Shown here in pieces: positions 1 to 10,900 of a stretch of DNA of 64,000 nt. The notes beneath the pieces were generated by a model. The model saw nothing but the letters and a program-made list of their open reading frames with translations. It did not search any database and was not told the DNA's origin. Within the stretch, counting starts at the first letter, position 1; each line of letters starts with the position of its first letter. Source of the DNA: Rhizobium ecuadorense (GTDB lineage Bacteria > Pseudomonadota > Alphaproteobacteria > Rhizobiales > Rhizobiaceae); NCBI RefSeq assembly GCF_001187535.1, contig NZ_LFIO01001065.1, positions 1 to 64,000 of the forward strand, given 5' to 3'. Both the position numbers and the translations under genes were made by a program.

Positions 1-52
1 ATCCCGGCCAGATGAGCCTCCAATGGTGACAAAATTTAAACCGGACACTCGT

Positions 53-150
53 GGCCTTGTGCCGAGCATCTGACCACTGCAATTGTTTGACAGGAAAGCA
101 TTTATTTTCAGATACTTAATTGGACGTGGGTAGATGCTCGGCACAAGGCC
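53..150. repeat. 19-bp perfect inverted repeat with 60-bp spacer
   Basis: The arm at 53-71 (GGCCTTGTGCCGAGCATCT) is exactly complementary to 132-150. The spacer is AT-rich and carries no convincing gene. The arms resemble rhizobial intergenic palindromes, but the long spacer is unusual. It could be a repeat element or the remnant of a mobile element whose rest lies to the left of the window. Confidence 0.6.
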
Positions 151-175
151 GAGGATGACGTCGCCGGTTTTGCAG

Positions 176-196
176 GGGTTTGTCAGTAGCCTGAAG
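176..196 (+). mobile_element. solitary IS end related to the IS at 28.4-29.9 kb
   Basis: These 21 bases match the right terminal repeat of the IS1182-family element (29926-29946) at 19 of 21 positions. The match continues inward for a few bases (CAGG before the repeat). No transposase sequence follows on the inner side, so this is a truncated or relic end. It directly abuts the terminator at 197-226, as the intact IS end abuts a terminator hairpin. Confidence 0.55.
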
Positions 197-226
197 CCGC
201 TCCTTTGTTGGAGCGGTCTTATTTTT
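197..226 (+). terminator. rho-independent terminator
   Basis: CCGCTCC (197-203) pairs with GGAGCGG (210-216), followed by TCTTATTTTT. The T-tract orientation serves a gene lying left of the window on the + strand. Confidence 0.75.
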
Positions 227-279
227 CCGCGCGGGAAATGCCGTTGCTTTTGAGCGGCGCTCTGGCTCCCGGCGCCGAA

Positions 280-501
280 TCAGAAATCGATCGCCCGGCC
301 ATTGATCTCGTAATCGCCGAAGCGGGCCGGCTCGGCGCCGCCGCGGCCGCCGGTTTCCGGCGGCAGCTCCAGCGGCTTCTGGTTTTTTCGCCGCTCCTCG
401 GCTTCGGCAAGCGCGCGTTTGGCAGCCGGGGACAGCATCTTTCGCGGCGGCGATGCCTTGGCCGTCGGCGTTTCACTATTGTCGTTATCGGCGTCCTGCA
501 T
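280..501 (-). CDS. DUF1674 protein, SDHAF4-like succinate dehydrogenase assembly factor
   Basis: A 73-residue protein starting at ATG 501 behind AGGAGAT (5-base spacing). The N-terminal half is charged and low complexity. The C-terminus has the family signature: a proline/glycine stretch (ELPPETGGRGG), then PARFGDYEINGRAIDF at the very end. In this family (DUF1674/SDHAF4, Sdh8 in yeast) the conserved end supports maturation of the flavinylated succinate dehydrogenase subunit; that role is from family knowledge and is not shown here. It is divergent from htpX. A longer upstream extension in the same frame lacks a ribosome site and overlaps htpX, so it was not used. Confidence 0.8.
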   Translation of the reverse strand: MQDADNDNSETPTAKASPPRKMLSPAAKRALAEAEERRKNQKPLELPPETGGRGGAEPARFGDYEINGRAIDF

Positions 502-610
502 GGCATCTCCTGCCGGAAAATATTGAAAATGGCTGGTGAATAACCAAATCATAATGCGCCGGTGCCGGGATTGAAAGCTTGTCACGGCGAATCGGAGATG
601 GAGATCCGCA

Positions 611-1573
611 ATGAACCTCGTCCGCACTGCCATGTTGCTCGCCTTCATGACGGCGCTTTTCATGGTTGTCGGCTTTCTGATCGGCGGTCGCGCCGGCATG
701 ATGATTGCCTTCGTCATCGCCGCCGGCATGAATTTCTTCTCCTATTGGAATTCCGACCGCATGGTGCTTTCGGCCTATCGCGCCCAGCAGGTCGATGAGC
801 GCAACGCGCCGGAATTCTTTGCGATCGTGCGTGATCTCGCCCGTAATGCCGGCCTGCCGATGCCGAGGGTCTATCTCTACGACAGCCCGCAGCCGAATGC
901 CTTCGCCACCGGCCGCAATCCCGACAACGCAGCCGTCGCCGCCTCGACCGGCCTGCTCCAGGCATTGTCTCCCGAGGAAGTCGCCGGCGTGATGGCGCAT
1001 GAGCTCGCCCATATCCAGAACCGCGACACGCTGACGATGACGATCACGGCAACGCTTGCCGGGGCGATCTCGATGCTCGGCAACTTCGCCTTCTTCTTCG
1101 GCGGCAACCGTGAAAACAACAACAATCCCCTCGGTTTCGTCGGCGTCCTCGTCGCGATGATCGTGGCGCCGCTTGCCGCCATGCTGGTGCAGATGGCGAT
1201 CAGCCGGACGCGCGAATATTCTGCCGACCGCCGCGGCGCCGAAATCTGCGGCAATCCGCTCTGGCTCGCTTCCGCGCTCGGCAAGATCGCGCGGGGTGCT
1301 GCCCATGTGCCGAACGAGGATGCCGAGCGCAACCCGGCAACCGCGCATATGTTCATCATCAATCCGCTCTCCGGCGAACGCATGGACAATCTGTTTTCCA
1401 CGCATCCGAACACCGAAAACCGCATCGCTGCGCTGCAGGACATGGCGCAGGGCGGCATGAACGTCTCGACGCCGCCGGTTCGGGCTGCTAATCCGTCGCG
1501 CAAATCGCGCTCTGTTCCGGATACGGGTCTTGGTCGCGGTGGTTCGCAACCGCCAAAAGGTCCATGGTCTTGA
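611..1573 (+). CDS. htpX: membrane zinc metalloprotease HtpX (M48 family)
   Basis: The 320-residue product fits the family length. Two hydrophobic segments lie near residues 7-40 and two more near 142-198. The zinc site is visible as HELAH at 130-134, with the likely third ligand Glu in EYSAD near 202. HtpX-type proteases degrade misfolded inner-membrane proteins with the active site facing the cytoplasm. The last 40 residues are Ser/Pro/Arg rich and poorly conserved. The start follows GGAGATGGAGATCCGC. Its end overlaps rsmB by 10 bases, suggesting translational coupling. No convincing heat-shock promoter was seen. Confidence 0.93.
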   Translation: MNLVRTAMLLAFMTALFMVVGFLIGGRAGMMIAFVIAAGMNFFSYWNSDRMVLSAYRAQQVDERNAPEFFAIVRDLARNAGLPMPRVYLYDSPQPNAFATGRNPDNAAVAASTGLLQALSPEEVAGVMAHELAHIQNRDTLTMTITATLAGAISMLGNFAFFFGGNRENNNNPLGFVGVLVAMIVAPLAAMLVQMAISRTREYSADRRGAEICGNPLWLASALGKIARGAAHVPNEDAERNPATAHMFIINPLSGERMDNLFSTHPNTENRIAALQDMAQGGMNVSTPPVRAANPSRKSRSVPDTGLGRGGSQPPKGPWS

Positions 1574-2952
1574 ATTCAGACGGCACGAAGAAACCATTCC
1601 GCAAGCATAAGCCCGCCACCGAGCGATCCGCGCCTGTAAAGCCGGGCATGCAGGCTCGGGCTGCAGCGGCAAAAATTCTCGCCGCCGTCGTCGATCGCAA
1701 ACTGCCGCTCGACGGCGCTCTCGATCATGAACACGGCAATCCGGCCTACCGGGCACTTGGCGAGAGCGACCGGGCGCTGGTCCGCGCCATCCTGAACACG
1801 ACGCTGCGCCATCTGCCGCGCATCGATGCCGCCATTGCAGCGCTGCTGGAATCGCCGCTGCCGGAAGGGGCACGGGCGCTGCACCACGTGCTGGCAATCG
1901 GGGCGGCGCAGATCCTCTATCTCGACGTGCCGGATCATTCGGCCGTCGATCTTGCCGTCGAGCAGGCCAATCAGGATCCGCGCAACCGGCGTTTCGCCAA
2001 ACTGGTCAACGCCGTTCTTCGCCGGCTCGGCCGCGAGAAGAATGAGCTGCTCGCCGAGATCGGCAAGGTCGCGCCGATGCCGGCCTGGTTCATTGCCAGG
2101 CTGGAAAAAGCCTATGGCCGGGAGGCGGCGCTGGCCATTTCGGAATCCCAGCTCCAACCGGCCGCAATCGATCTGACCGTCAAGTCGGACGTGGAGGGCT
2201 GGGCAAAGCGGCTGAACGGCATTGTCCTTCCCACCGGCGGCGTGCGGCTTGCCGCCTTCGATGGCGGCATCCCGTCGCTCGAAGGCTTCGACGAGGGCGC
2301 GTGGTGGGTGCAGGATGCGGCTGCGAGTATCCCGGCCAGGCTTTTCGGCGATCTCTCGGGCAAACGCGCCGCCGATCTCTGCGCCGCGCCCGGCGGCAAG
2401 ACGGCGCAGCTCATTCTTGCCGGCGGCGCGGTCACGGCACTCGACCAATCGGAAAACCGGCTGAGACGGCTGCGGTCGAATCTCGACCGGCTCGACCTGA
2501 AAGCGGAGACAATTGCGGCGGATCTGACGACATTCGAGCCGGCCGAGCGTTTCGATGCGATCCTGCTCGATGCCCCCTGCTCTTCCACCGGCACGACACG
2601 CCGGCACCCCGACGTGTTGTGGACCAAGGGGCCGGAGGATATCGCCAGGCTGGCGGCGCTGCAGGAGCGGCTGCTGCGTCATGCGCTGACATTGCTGAAG
2701 CCTGATGGAACGCTGGTTTTTTCGAATTGTTCGCTGGATCCTGCCGAAGGCGAGGAGGTCGTCGCCCGCGTTCTGGCCGATACGGATGGGATCGAGCGCG
2801 TTCAGATCGATGCCGGCGACTGGTCCGGCCTGGAAGCGGCGATCACGCCGCTCGGCGAATTCCGCACGCTTCCCACCATGCTGAAAATGCCCGATGGCAT
2901 CGCCTCAGGCCTCGACGGCTTTTATGCCGCCGTGCTGCGGCGCGTGGCCTGA
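1564..2952 (+). CDS. rsmB: 16S rRNA m5C967 methyltransferase, RsmB/Fmu type
   Basis: The 462-residue product has an N-terminal NusB-like RNA-binding domain (about 25-160) and a C-terminal SAM-dependent methyltransferase domain. The SAM loop reads [12 protein letters not shown] near 275. The two m5C-transferase cysteines lie in DAPCSSTG near 337 and [11 protein letters not shown] near 390. The enzyme methylates a cytosine of 16S rRNA during small-subunit assembly. The ATG start lies inside the end of htpX. Family placement is secure; the exact target base is assumed from homologs. Confidence 0.9.
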   Translation: MVLNSDGTKKPFRKHKPATERSAPVKPGMQARAAAAKILAAVVDRKLPLDGALDHEHGNPAYRALGESDRALVRAILNTTLRHLPRIDAAIAALLESPLPEGARALHHVLAIGAAQILYLDVPDHSAVDLAVEQANQDPRNRRFAKLVNAVLRRLGREKNELLAEIGKVAPMPAWFIARLEKAYGREAALAISESQLQPAAIDLTVKSDVEGWAKRLNGIVLPTGGVRLAAFDGGIPSLEGFDEGAWWVQDAAASIPARLFGDLSGKRAADLCAAPGGKTAQLILAGGAVTALDQSENRLRRLRSNLDRLDLKAETIAADLTTFEPAERFDAILLDAPCSSTGTTRRHPDVLWTKGPEDIARLAALQERLLRHALTLLKPDGTLVFSNCSLDPAEGEEVVARVLADTDGIERVQIDAGDWSGLEAAITPLGEFRTLPTMLKMPDGIASGLDGFYAAVLRRVA

Positions 2953-3135
2953 TTGCGGGCCCACGCACGTCGCGACAGATCCGCCCACGCAAGACGCTTC
3001 ACATCCCCGCGTGACTCGGATGAAACACGGTAATTTGCGTATATTCGAACATTGTTACGAATTAATTCATTGCGGGCGATGAAATCGGCCGCTTTTCACC
3101 TATTCTTAACCACGAGGGTCAATAGACAATAGAAT

Positions 3136-4809
3136 ATGCAGTCCGGTCGGCGTTTTGCGAGCATGTATGTTCGGGAGGCTTGGCGGCGCGCCTTGCGCCG
3201 CGTCGCGTTGCTGCGCCTAAAACTCTTCCGCCATTCGATCAACGTGCCCGAACGTCTAATCGTCGCGCCGACCGATCTCCGCAGCATCGATTCGCATGTG
3301 GCCGACGAGATCCTCAACGGACGGTTTCTCCTGGCCGGGCGCATGCTGGAAACGGGTGGAAAGTCACCCTTCACCTTTACCCTGCCGTCGCGCCCCTTCG
3401 CGATCCGCCTTCACAGCTTCGGCTGGCTGCGGCATATGCGGGCGAACAAGACGGAGCGCGGTTCGGCCGCCGCCCGCGCGATCGTCGACAGCTGGCTTTC
3501 CGTCCATGCCGGCCGCATGGAGGGCATTGCATGGGAGGTCGACGTCACCGCCCAGCGCGTCATTGCCTGGCTTTCGCATTCGCCGGTGGTGCTGCAGAAT
3601 GCCGATCGCGGCTTCTATCGCCGCTTCATGAAGTCGCTGGCGTTTCAGGTGCGATTCCTAAACCGCATGGCGCCCTATACGCTTGGCGGCCTGGAGCTGT
3701 TTCGGCTGCGTATCGCGCTCGCCATGGCCTCCGTCGCCATGCCTGTCCGTGCATCGACGCTCAGAAGGGCGGCGCAAGCGCTCGACCGCGAATTCGATAG
3801 CCAGATTCTGCCGGATGGCGGCCATATCTCGCGCAATCCGCGCGTCGGCCTGGAATTGCTGCTCGATCTGCTGCCGCTGAGACAAACCTATGTCAATCTC
3901 GGCCATGACCTGCCGCAGAAGCTGATCTCCGGTATCGACCGCATATATCCGGCATTGCGGTTCTTTCGCCATCAGGATGGAGATCTGGCGCTGTTCAACG
4001 GGGCGACCTCGACGCTGGCAAACGAGCTGATCTCCGTGCTCAGATATGACGAGACCGCCGGCCAGCCGTTCAAGGCCTTGCCGCAGTCACGTTATCAGCG
4101 GCTTTCCGGGGGAAAGACAGTCATCATTGCCGATGCCGGCACGCCGCCTTCTGGAGGCGGGCTGCGGACCGTGCATGCCGGCAGCCTCTCCTTCGAAATG
4201 TCGTCCGGCCGCCACCGCTTCATCGTCAATTCCGGCTCGCCGAAATTCGCCGGGCACCGCTATGTCCAGATGGCGCGCACGACGGCGGCGCATTCGACCG
4301 TCATCCTCAACGACACCTCGTCCAGCCGCTTTTCGCCTTCGCCCTTCCTCAATCACGCGATCACCGAACCGGTCAGGATCGTCGCCGTCGAGCGTGCCGA
4401 AACGGAAGACGGACGCGACGGCATCAAGCTCAGCCATGACGGCTATCTCAAGGCCTTCGGCGTGGTGCACGAACGTGAGCTGACACTCAATGCCGCAGGC
4501 TCGATCGTGACCGGCCACGACAGGCTTGTCGTCCGGGAAGGATATCAGCATGACGAGCCCCTGAAGGCCGTCGCCCGTTTTCATATCCATCCCTCCATCG
4601 TCCTGCATCAAAGCGACGGGGAGTCCGTGCTGCTGACGGCGCCGGACGGCGAAAGCTGGCTGTTTTCCGCGCCCGGCAATGAAGTGCTGATCACCGAGGA
4701 CATCTTCTTTGCCGACAGCTCCGGCATTTGCGGTTCGGACCAGATCGAAATCGACTTCGATCTTGCCGAGAAGACGGAAATCCGCTGGTTTTTGTCCCGC
4801 AAGGGATAG
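3136..4809 (+). CDS. heparinase II/III-like protein
   Basis: The 557-residue product combines an N-terminal alpha-helical toroid-like region (about 1-290, RIALAMASVAM and HISRNPRVGLELLLDLLPLR) with a C-terminal beta-rich region carrying the heparinase II/III pattern near 345-405 (FEMSSGRHRFIVNSGSPKFAGH, HSTVILND). The family contains polysaccharide lyases. No clear signal peptide is present; the N-terminus is basic, so a cytoplasmic or non-classically exported protein is possible. An internal ATG at 3163 is an alternative start, and neither has a strong ribosome site. The substrate is unknown; a role in turnover of a cell-surface uronic-acid glycan is only a guess. It stands between rsmB and purH. 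Confidence 0.8.
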   Translation: MQSGRRFASMYVREAWRRALRRVALLRLKLFRHSINVPERLIVAPTDLRSIDSHVADEILNGRFLLAGRMLETGGKSPFTFTLPSRPFAIRLHSFGWLRHMRANKTERGSAAARAIVDSWLSVHAGRMEGIAWEVDVTAQRVIAWLSHSPVVLQNADRGFYRRFMKSLAFQVRFLNRMAPYTLGGLELFRLRIALAMASVAMPVRASTLRRAAQALDREFDSQILPDGGHISRNPRVGLELLLDLLPLRQTYVNLGHDLPQKLISGIDRIYPALRFFRHQDGDLALFNGATSTLANELISVLRYDETAGQPFKALPQSRYQRLSGGKTVIIADAGTPPSGGGLRTVHAGSLSFEMSSGRHRFIVNSGSPKFAGHRYVQMARTTAAHSTVILNDTSSSRFSPSPFLNHAITEPVRIVAVERAETEDGRDGIKLSHDGYLKAFGVVHERELTLNAAGSIVTGHDRLVVREGYQHDEPLKAVARFHIHPSIVLHQSDGESVLLTAPDGESWLFSAPGNEVLITEDIFFADSSGICGSDQIEIDFDLAEKTEIRWFLSRKG

Positions 4810-4867
4810 CACCTGTTTGCGCGGCGGCGAAGCTGTGCTAACGCGGCCTCACAATGCGAGCGTCCTG

Positions 4868-4916
4868 GAGCAGGATGGTCTTAGGCCCAGCTCGGCCTGA
4901 AATCCGAATCCTGCTC
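4868..4916. repeat. nested palindromic intergenic repeat (family A)
   Basis: GAGCAGGAT (4868-4876) is the reverse complement of ATCCTGCTC (4908-4916), and an inner AGGC/GCCT pair flanks the centre. The core (TTAGGCC...CGGCCT.AAATC.GAATCC) recurs at 20502-20543. This is the general form of rhizobial intergenic mosaic elements. It lies between the heparinase-like gene and purH and could form an RNA stem in a read-through transcript. Confidence 0.75.
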
Positions 4917-4960
4917 TAAACCAAGCGGATGTCTCCCGAAGCCCGAACGGAGAAGGTTTC

Positions 4961-6577
4961 ATGGCCGTCACTTCCAAGAAGATCCCCGCCCCCGACAAGG
5001 TCGAAATCAAGACCGCCCTCCTCTCCGTCTTCGACAAGACCGGGATCGTCGAACTCGCCCAGGCACTGTCTGCCAGAGGCGTGCGGCTGCTGTCGACCGG
5101 TGGCACCTACAAGGCGATCGCCGCCGCCGGCCTTGCAGTCACCGATGTCTCCGAGATCACCGGCTTTCCCGAGATCATGGACGGACGGGTCAAGACGCTG
5201 CATCCGACGGTGCATGGCGGCTTGCTGGCGATCCGTGACGATGGGGAACACCAGGAGGCGATGAAACAGCACGGTATCGAGGCCATCGACCTCGCCGTCA
5301 TCAACCTCTATCCTTTCGAAGAAGTGCGCGCGGTCGGCGGCGATTATCCGACAACCGTCGAAAATATCGATATCGGCGGCCCGGCGATGATCCGCGCATC
5401 AGCCAAGAACCATGCCTATGTGACGATCCTGACCGATCCCAGTGATTATGCCGAGTTCACGGAGCAGCTTTCCGCAGATGGCGGCAAGACGGCCTATGCC
5501 TTCCGCCAGCGCATGGCCGCGAAGGCCTATGCCCGCACCGCGGCCTATGACGCTGTGATTTCCAACTGGTTCGCGGAAGCGCTGTCGATCGACACGCCGC
5601 GTCACCGCGTTATCGGCGGTGCTTTGAAGGAAGAGATGCGCTACGGTGAAAACCCGCACCAGAAGGCCGCCTTCTACGTGACCGGCGAGAAGCGCCCGGG
5701 TGTTTCGACGGCTGCCCTGCTTCAGGGCAAGCAGCTCTCCTACAACAACATCAACGATACCGATGCCGCCTACGAGCTGGTCGCCGAATTCCTGCCCGAG
5801 AAGGCACCGGCTTGCGCCATCATCAAGCATGCCAATCCCTGTGGCGTCGCCACCGGATCGAGCCTGGTCGAGGCCTATCAGCGGGCGCTAGCCTGCGATA
5901 GCGTTTCCGCCTTCGGCGGCATCATCGCACTCAACCGGACGCTGGATGCCGAAACGGCCGAGGAGATTGTCAAGCTCTTCACCGAAGTGATCATCGCCCC
6001 CGATGTGACCGAGGAAGCGAAGGCGATCGTCGCCCGCAAGCCGAACCTGCGGCTGCTCTCCGCCGGCGGTCTGCCCGATCCGCGCGCCGCGGGCCTGACG
6101 GCGAAGACCGTTTCCGGCGGCCTGCTGGTCCAGAGCCGCGACAATGGCATGGTCGAGGATCTGGAGCTCAAGGTCGTCACAAAGCGTGCGCCGACGGCGC
6201 AGGAGCTTGAGGACATGAAGTTCGCCTTCAAGATCGGCAAACACGTGAAATCGAACGCCGTGGTCTATGCCAAGGACGGCCAGACGGCCGGCATCGGCGC
6301 CGGACAGATGAGCCGCGTCGATTCCGCCCGCATCGCGGCGCTGAAAGCCGAAGAGGCCGCCAAGGCGCTTGGCCTTGCGACCCCGATGACGCATGGTTCG
6401 GCAGTGGCTTCAGAAGCCTTCCTGCCGTTTGCCGACGGTCTTCTGTCGATGATCGCCGCAGGCGCGACGGCGGTGATCCAGCCGGGCGGCTCGATGCGCG
6501 ACCAGGAGGTCATCGATGCCGCCGACGAACATGGCATCGCCATGGTCTTTACCGGCATGCGCCATTTCCGGCACTAA
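4961..6577 (+). CDS. purH: bifunctional AICAR formyltransferase/IMP cyclohydrolase
   Basis: The 538-residue product has the full two-domain layout. An N-terminal MGS-like IMP cyclohydrolase domain begins with [14 protein letters not shown] near 22 and ends near 200. The C-terminal AICAR transformylase domain contains [15 protein letters not shown] near 260 and KHANPCG near 289, the latter holding the Lys-His of the formyl transfer site. It performs the last two steps of IMP synthesis in the cytoplasm. The ATG at 4961 follows GGAGAAGG. The stop is 8 bases from the end of the convergent MFS gene. Confidence 0.97.
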   Translation: MAVTSKKIPAPDKVEIKTALLSVFDKTGIVELAQALSARGVRLLSTGGTYKAIAAAGLAVTDVSEITGFPEIMDGRVKTLHPTVHGGLLAIRDDGEHQEAMKQHGIEAIDLAVINLYPFEEVRAVGGDYPTTVENIDIGGPAMIRASAKNHAYVTILTDPSDYAEFTEQLSADGGKTAYAFRQRMAAKAYARTAAYDAVISNWFAEALSIDTPRHRVIGGALKEEMRYGENPHQKAAFYVTGEKRPGVSTAALLQGKQLSYNNINDTDAAYELVAEFLPEKAPACAIIKHANPCGVATGSSLVEAYQRALACDSVSAFGGIIALNRTLDAETAEEIVKLFTEVIIAPDVTEEAKAIVARKPNLRLLSAGGLPDPRAAGLTAKTVSGGLLVQSRDNGMVEDLELKVVTKRAPTAQELEDMKFAFKIGKHVKSNAVVYAKDGQTAGIGAGQMSRVDSARIAALKAEEAAKALGLATPMTHGSAVASEAFLPFADGLLSMIAAGATAVIQPGGSMRDQEVIDAADEHGIAMVFTGMRHFRH

Positions 6578-6585
6578 CTGGGCGT

Positions 6586-7974
6586 CTATGCCCGATCCGC
6601 CGGATAGGGCGTGCGGACGAGCAGCACCAGGCCACTGGCGAGAAACAGGATCAGCGTTGCCATTCCGAGCCGCGGTGATCCGCTCAGATAGGTCATCAGC
6701 GAGAAGAGCAGCGTCGCCATGAAACTCGTGGCGCGCCCCGAAAGCGCGTAGATGCCGAAGTAGCGGCCGGCTTCTTCAGGGCTGACGCTGCGGGCGAGAT
6801 AGGAGCGCGACGAAGCCTGAACCGGCCCGAAGGCGAACCCGATCAACAGGCCGTAAAGGATATAGGCTTTTTCCGCGGCGGTGCCGAAGAGGCCGCCGGA
6901 ATCCGCCGTCGGCAGCGGCAGAAGGCCGAACAGCGTGTAGCCCGGCCCTGTCGAAATGATGCCGATGGTGGCGAGAAGCAGCATGGTGAGGCTGATGACG
7001 ACGGTCACCTTCGAACCGACACCCTTGTCGATGCGGCCGGCGATCAGGCAGCCAAAGATTGCGACGACGTTCAGGATGATGCCGTAAATGCCGATCTCGA
7101 TCGTCGCCCAACCGAACATGCCGGCGGCGAAAATGCCGCCGAGGATCAGTAGGCCGTTGACGCCGTCCTGGTAGATCATGCGGGCGATAAGAAACCTCAG
7201 GATGCCGCGGCGCTCCTTGAGTTCGGCAAGCGTGTTTTTCACTTCCCGCAGGCCGGCGCGGACGGCGGTGCCGAAGGGAAGGCCCCTGCCGACATCCGGC
7301 GTGAAGAAAAACATCGGCAGGATGAAGATCAGATACCAGACGGCCGAGATCGGCCCGGTGATGCGTGCATCCTCTCCGGTCCGAGGATCGAGGCCGAACA
7401 GCGGATCGAGGCCAAGGATGGTCTTGCCGCTCTCCGGGCTCGCCGCCAAAAGCGTGACGACGGCGATGAGCACGATGATGCCGCCGAGATAACCGAGCCC
7501 CCAAGCGGTGTTGGAGAGCTTGCCGACCTCGTGCTTGGCCACGAGTCGCGGCATCATCGAATCGTTGAAGACGATCGAAAACTCGGCCGAGATCGAGGCA
7601 AGGATCATGAAAATGACGGGATAAACAACGGGCGAGCCGGGGGCTGCGAACCACAGGCAGAAAAGGCTGACGATCTTGATGATCGCGAAAAAGCCGATCC
7701 AGGGTTTGCGCGCGCCCGACTGGTCGGCGATCGAGCCGAGGATGGGCGAGAGCAGGGCGATGATCACCGAGGAGATCGTCGCCATGTTGCTCCACGTCGT
7801 CTGCGCGGAAACCGGGTCGTCGGTCAGGCGGGATACGAAATAGGGTCCGAAGATGAAGGTAGTGACCACGGTAAAGAAGGGCTGGGCTGCCCAATCGAAG
7901 AACATCCACCCCCAGATGCCCTTCTCCGTGGCCTTCGGCGGCCGCGTTCCTGTCCAATCGATGCGATTCAACAT
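6586..7974 (-). CDS. UMF1-type MFS transporter (Atg22-like)
   Basis: A 462-residue, about 12-helix membrane protein. The start region GIWGWMFFDWAAQPFFTVVTTFIFGPYF and the phrase GRYFGIYALSGRATSF are typical of the UMF1/Atg22-like branch of MFS permeases, whose fungal members export amino acids from the vacuole. Substrate in bacteria is unknown. The start was set at ATG 7974 because AAGGAG precedes it by 4 bases. A GTG at 8001 would overlap the TGA of the upstream dehydrogenase gene in a GTGA junction but lacks a better ribosome site. It follows the NAD-glutamate dehydrogenase gene on the same strand and is probably cotranscribed. Confidence 0.85.
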   Translation of the reverse strand: MLNRIDWTGTRPPKATEKGIWGWMFFDWAAQPFFTVVTTFIFGPYFVSRLTDDPVSAQTTWSNMATISSVIIALLSPILGSIADQSGARKPWIGFFAIIKIVSLFCLWFAAPGSPVVYPVIFMILASISAEFSIVFNDSMMPRLVAKHEVGKLSNTAWGLGYLGGIIVLIAVVTLLAASPESGKTILGLDPLFGLDPRTGEDARITGPISAVWYLIFILPMFFFTPDVGRGLPFGTAVRAGLREVKNTLAELKERRGILRFLIARMIYQDGVNGLLILGGIFAAGMFGWATIEIGIYGIILNVVAIFGCLIAGRIDKGVGSKVTVVISLTMLLLATIGIISTGPGYTLFGLLPLPTADSGGLFGTAAEKAYILYGLLIGFAFGPVQASSRSYLARSVSPEEAGRYFGIYALSGRATSFMATLLFSLMTYLSGSPRLGMATLILFLASGLVLLVRTPYPADRA

Positions 7975-7997
7975 CCGCTCCTTTTTCGCGGACTGTC

Positions 7998-10900
7998 TCA
8001 CCTCACCCGGTCGCGCGCAAGATCGGTCAGGATACCTGCGGCAACGGTAATGCGCGCAAGGTTGGGATCGCCGCCGTCGCTGAGGCTCGAAAGCTCTTCG
8101 ACGATCCGGTTGATGCGGATGCGATCCTGGGCATGCCAGGCCTGAACGGGGAGCTTTTCCTTGCCGTGATCGGACAGCGCCGAGATGACGATATCGCGTC
8201 TTGCGCTGGCGATCTGGTCGATGCTGCGGGCAAGCGCCAGGTTCTCGTAATGGTCGGAGGTGAGGATCCGCCCGCCCGCCGCCAGCAGCCTGGCAATCCG
8301 GAAAGTCTGCGACACCGCGAAGTAGTTTTCGGCGGCACGCACCAGCGGCTCTCCGGTGCGTTCTGCAATCTGCATGATTTCAGGCACCAGCGCGAAGCTC
8401 TGGAGGTTGGCGATCTCGGCCGCGAGCTTTTCCGGCACGCCCGCTTGGGCGTATTCGGCCTGGCGCGCCGCTGCATCGCCGGCCGATTGTTCGGCGAAGG
8501 CGGGCCGCAGTTTTTTCAGCGCGGCCTGCAGCCGGCTAATCACCTCGGCCATATCGGCCTTGGTCATGCCGGTCTTCAGGAGCAGGCGCGTCAATACGGT
8601 AAAGCTATGGCTGATTTCCTCGTAGATACGGTTCTGCATCTCGCCCGATATTTTGCCGTCGAGCGCATCCGTCTCGGCCCAGAGCCGGGTCAGGTCGAAA
8701 CCGTCGCGGGCGACGATTGCGGCGCGCACCACTTCCGATGCCGAAGCCGCCGTCGCGTCCATCATCGCAACGGTGAAGCTCGGCCCGCCGCGGTTGATCG
8801 CTTCGTTGGCAAGCACCGTCGCGACAATTTCGCGCTTCAGCCGGTGACCGGCGATATCGCCGGCGTTCGACTTCTGCATTTTGATGGGGAAATAATTCAA
8901 AAGCGTCGCGGTAAAATAGGGATCGTCCGGCAGATCGCTGGCGGCCAGCGCATCGAAGAGCACGATCTTGGCATAGGATACCAGCACACCGATTTCCGGC
9001 CGCGTCAGCGGCTTGCCGGCGGCATAGCGTTCGGCCAGCGTCTGCTCGTCCGGCAAAGTCTCGACCTTGCGGTTCAACTGACCGGCGCCCTCGAGCACGC
9101 TCATGAAACGGCCAAGCTCCAGACCATTGGCGGTGCCCTTGCGTTCGGTCAGCGAGATCGCCAGCGACTGCAGATAGTTGTTGCGCAGCACCAGGCTCGC
9201 CACTTCGCCGGTCATCGAAGACAGAAGCTGGTCGCGTTTTGCCCGCGTCAGACGGCCGTCATGCATGGCGGCGGCCAGTGCGATCTTGATGTTGACTTCG
9301 ACGTCCGAGGTGTTGACGCCAGCCGAGTTGTCGATGGCGTCGGAGTTGCAGCGCCCGCCGTTGAGACCATAGGCGATGCGGCCTTTCTGGGTGACGCCGA
9401 GGTTTGCGCCCTCACCGATCACCTTGGCGCGCACCTCCGCAGCCGTCACGCGGATCGGGTCGTTGGCGCGGTCGCCGACTTCGGCGTCGGTTTCGGACGG
9501 CGCTTTCACATAGGTGCCGATGCCGCCGAACCAGAGCAGGTCGACCGGGCTTTTCAGGATCGCCGTGATGATCTCAAAAGGCGTGGCGACTGATTTGTCG
9601 ATGCCGATCGCGGCCACCGCTTCCGGTGTCAGCGTGACCGATTTCATCGCACGGGAAATGATCATCGCCCCCTTGGAGAGCACGCTTTTGTCGAAATCCT
9701 GCCAGCTCGAGCGCGGCAGGTCGAAGAGCCGCTGGCGCTCGGCAAGCGTCTTTTCCATATCGGGATCGGGATCGATAACGATATCGCGGTGATCGAAGGC
9801 GGCTATCAGCCGGATCTTCGGAGAGAGCAGCATGCCGTTGCCGAAAACGTCGCCCGACATGTCGCCGACGCCGGCAACGGTGAAGGGCGTCGTCTGGATG
9901 TCGATGTCCATTTCACGGAAATGGCGTTTGACGGTTTCCCAGGCGCCGCGGGCAGTGATGCCCATCTTCTTATGGTCGTAACCGGCCGAGCCGCCGGAGG
10001 CGAAGGCATCGTCCAGCCAGAAACCGGCTTCCTGCGCAAGCGCATTGGCGGTGTCGGAGAAGGTCGCGGTGCCCTTGTCGGCGGCGACCACGAAATAGGG
10101 ATCGTCACCATCGAGCCTGACCGTATCCTTCGGCGGTACGATCTCGGCGCCCGATATATTGTCGGTGATCGACAGCAGCGTGCGGATATAGGTCTTGTAA
10201 GCCTCGCGGCCGGCATTGAAGATCTCGTCGCGGCTGCCGCCGACGGGGAGCTTTTTCGGATAAAAGCCGCCCTTGGCACCGACCGGCACGATGACCGCGT
10301 TCTTCACCTGCTGGGCCTTGACGAGGCCGAGCACCTCGGTGCGGTAATCCTCGGCGCGATCCGACCAGCGCAGACCCCCGCGCGCCACCTTGCCGAAGCG
10401 CAGGTGCACGCCTTCGACCTCGACGCCATAGACGAACATTTCGCGGAAGGGTTTCGGCTGCGGCAGCCCGTCGACCAGGTGCGGATCGAGCTTGAAGGCC
10501 AGCATCGGCTTCGGCGAGCCATCCGGGTTCCTCTGGAAATAGTTGGTGCGCAGCGTCGCATCGACGATATTGACGTAGCGGCGCAGGATGCGGTCGTCGT
10601 CGAGGCTCGGCACCTCGGCAAGCTCGGTTTCGATCGCCTGGTGCAGGTCGGCCAGCTTCTTGATGCGGACCTTTTCGGAAAGCTTGGTATCGAGGGTGTC
10701 GTGGAACAGCCGGAAGATGGCGGCCGCGACACCGGGATATTTGTCGAGCGTGGTTGCGATATAATCCTGCGAATAGGCGATGCCGGCCTGGCGGAGATAA
10801 CGGGCATAGGCGCGCAGTACGTTCGTCTCGCGCGCCGAGAGCCCGGCCGAGAGGATCAGCCGGTTGAAGCTGTCATTGTCGATCGTGCCGGCGAAGGCGG

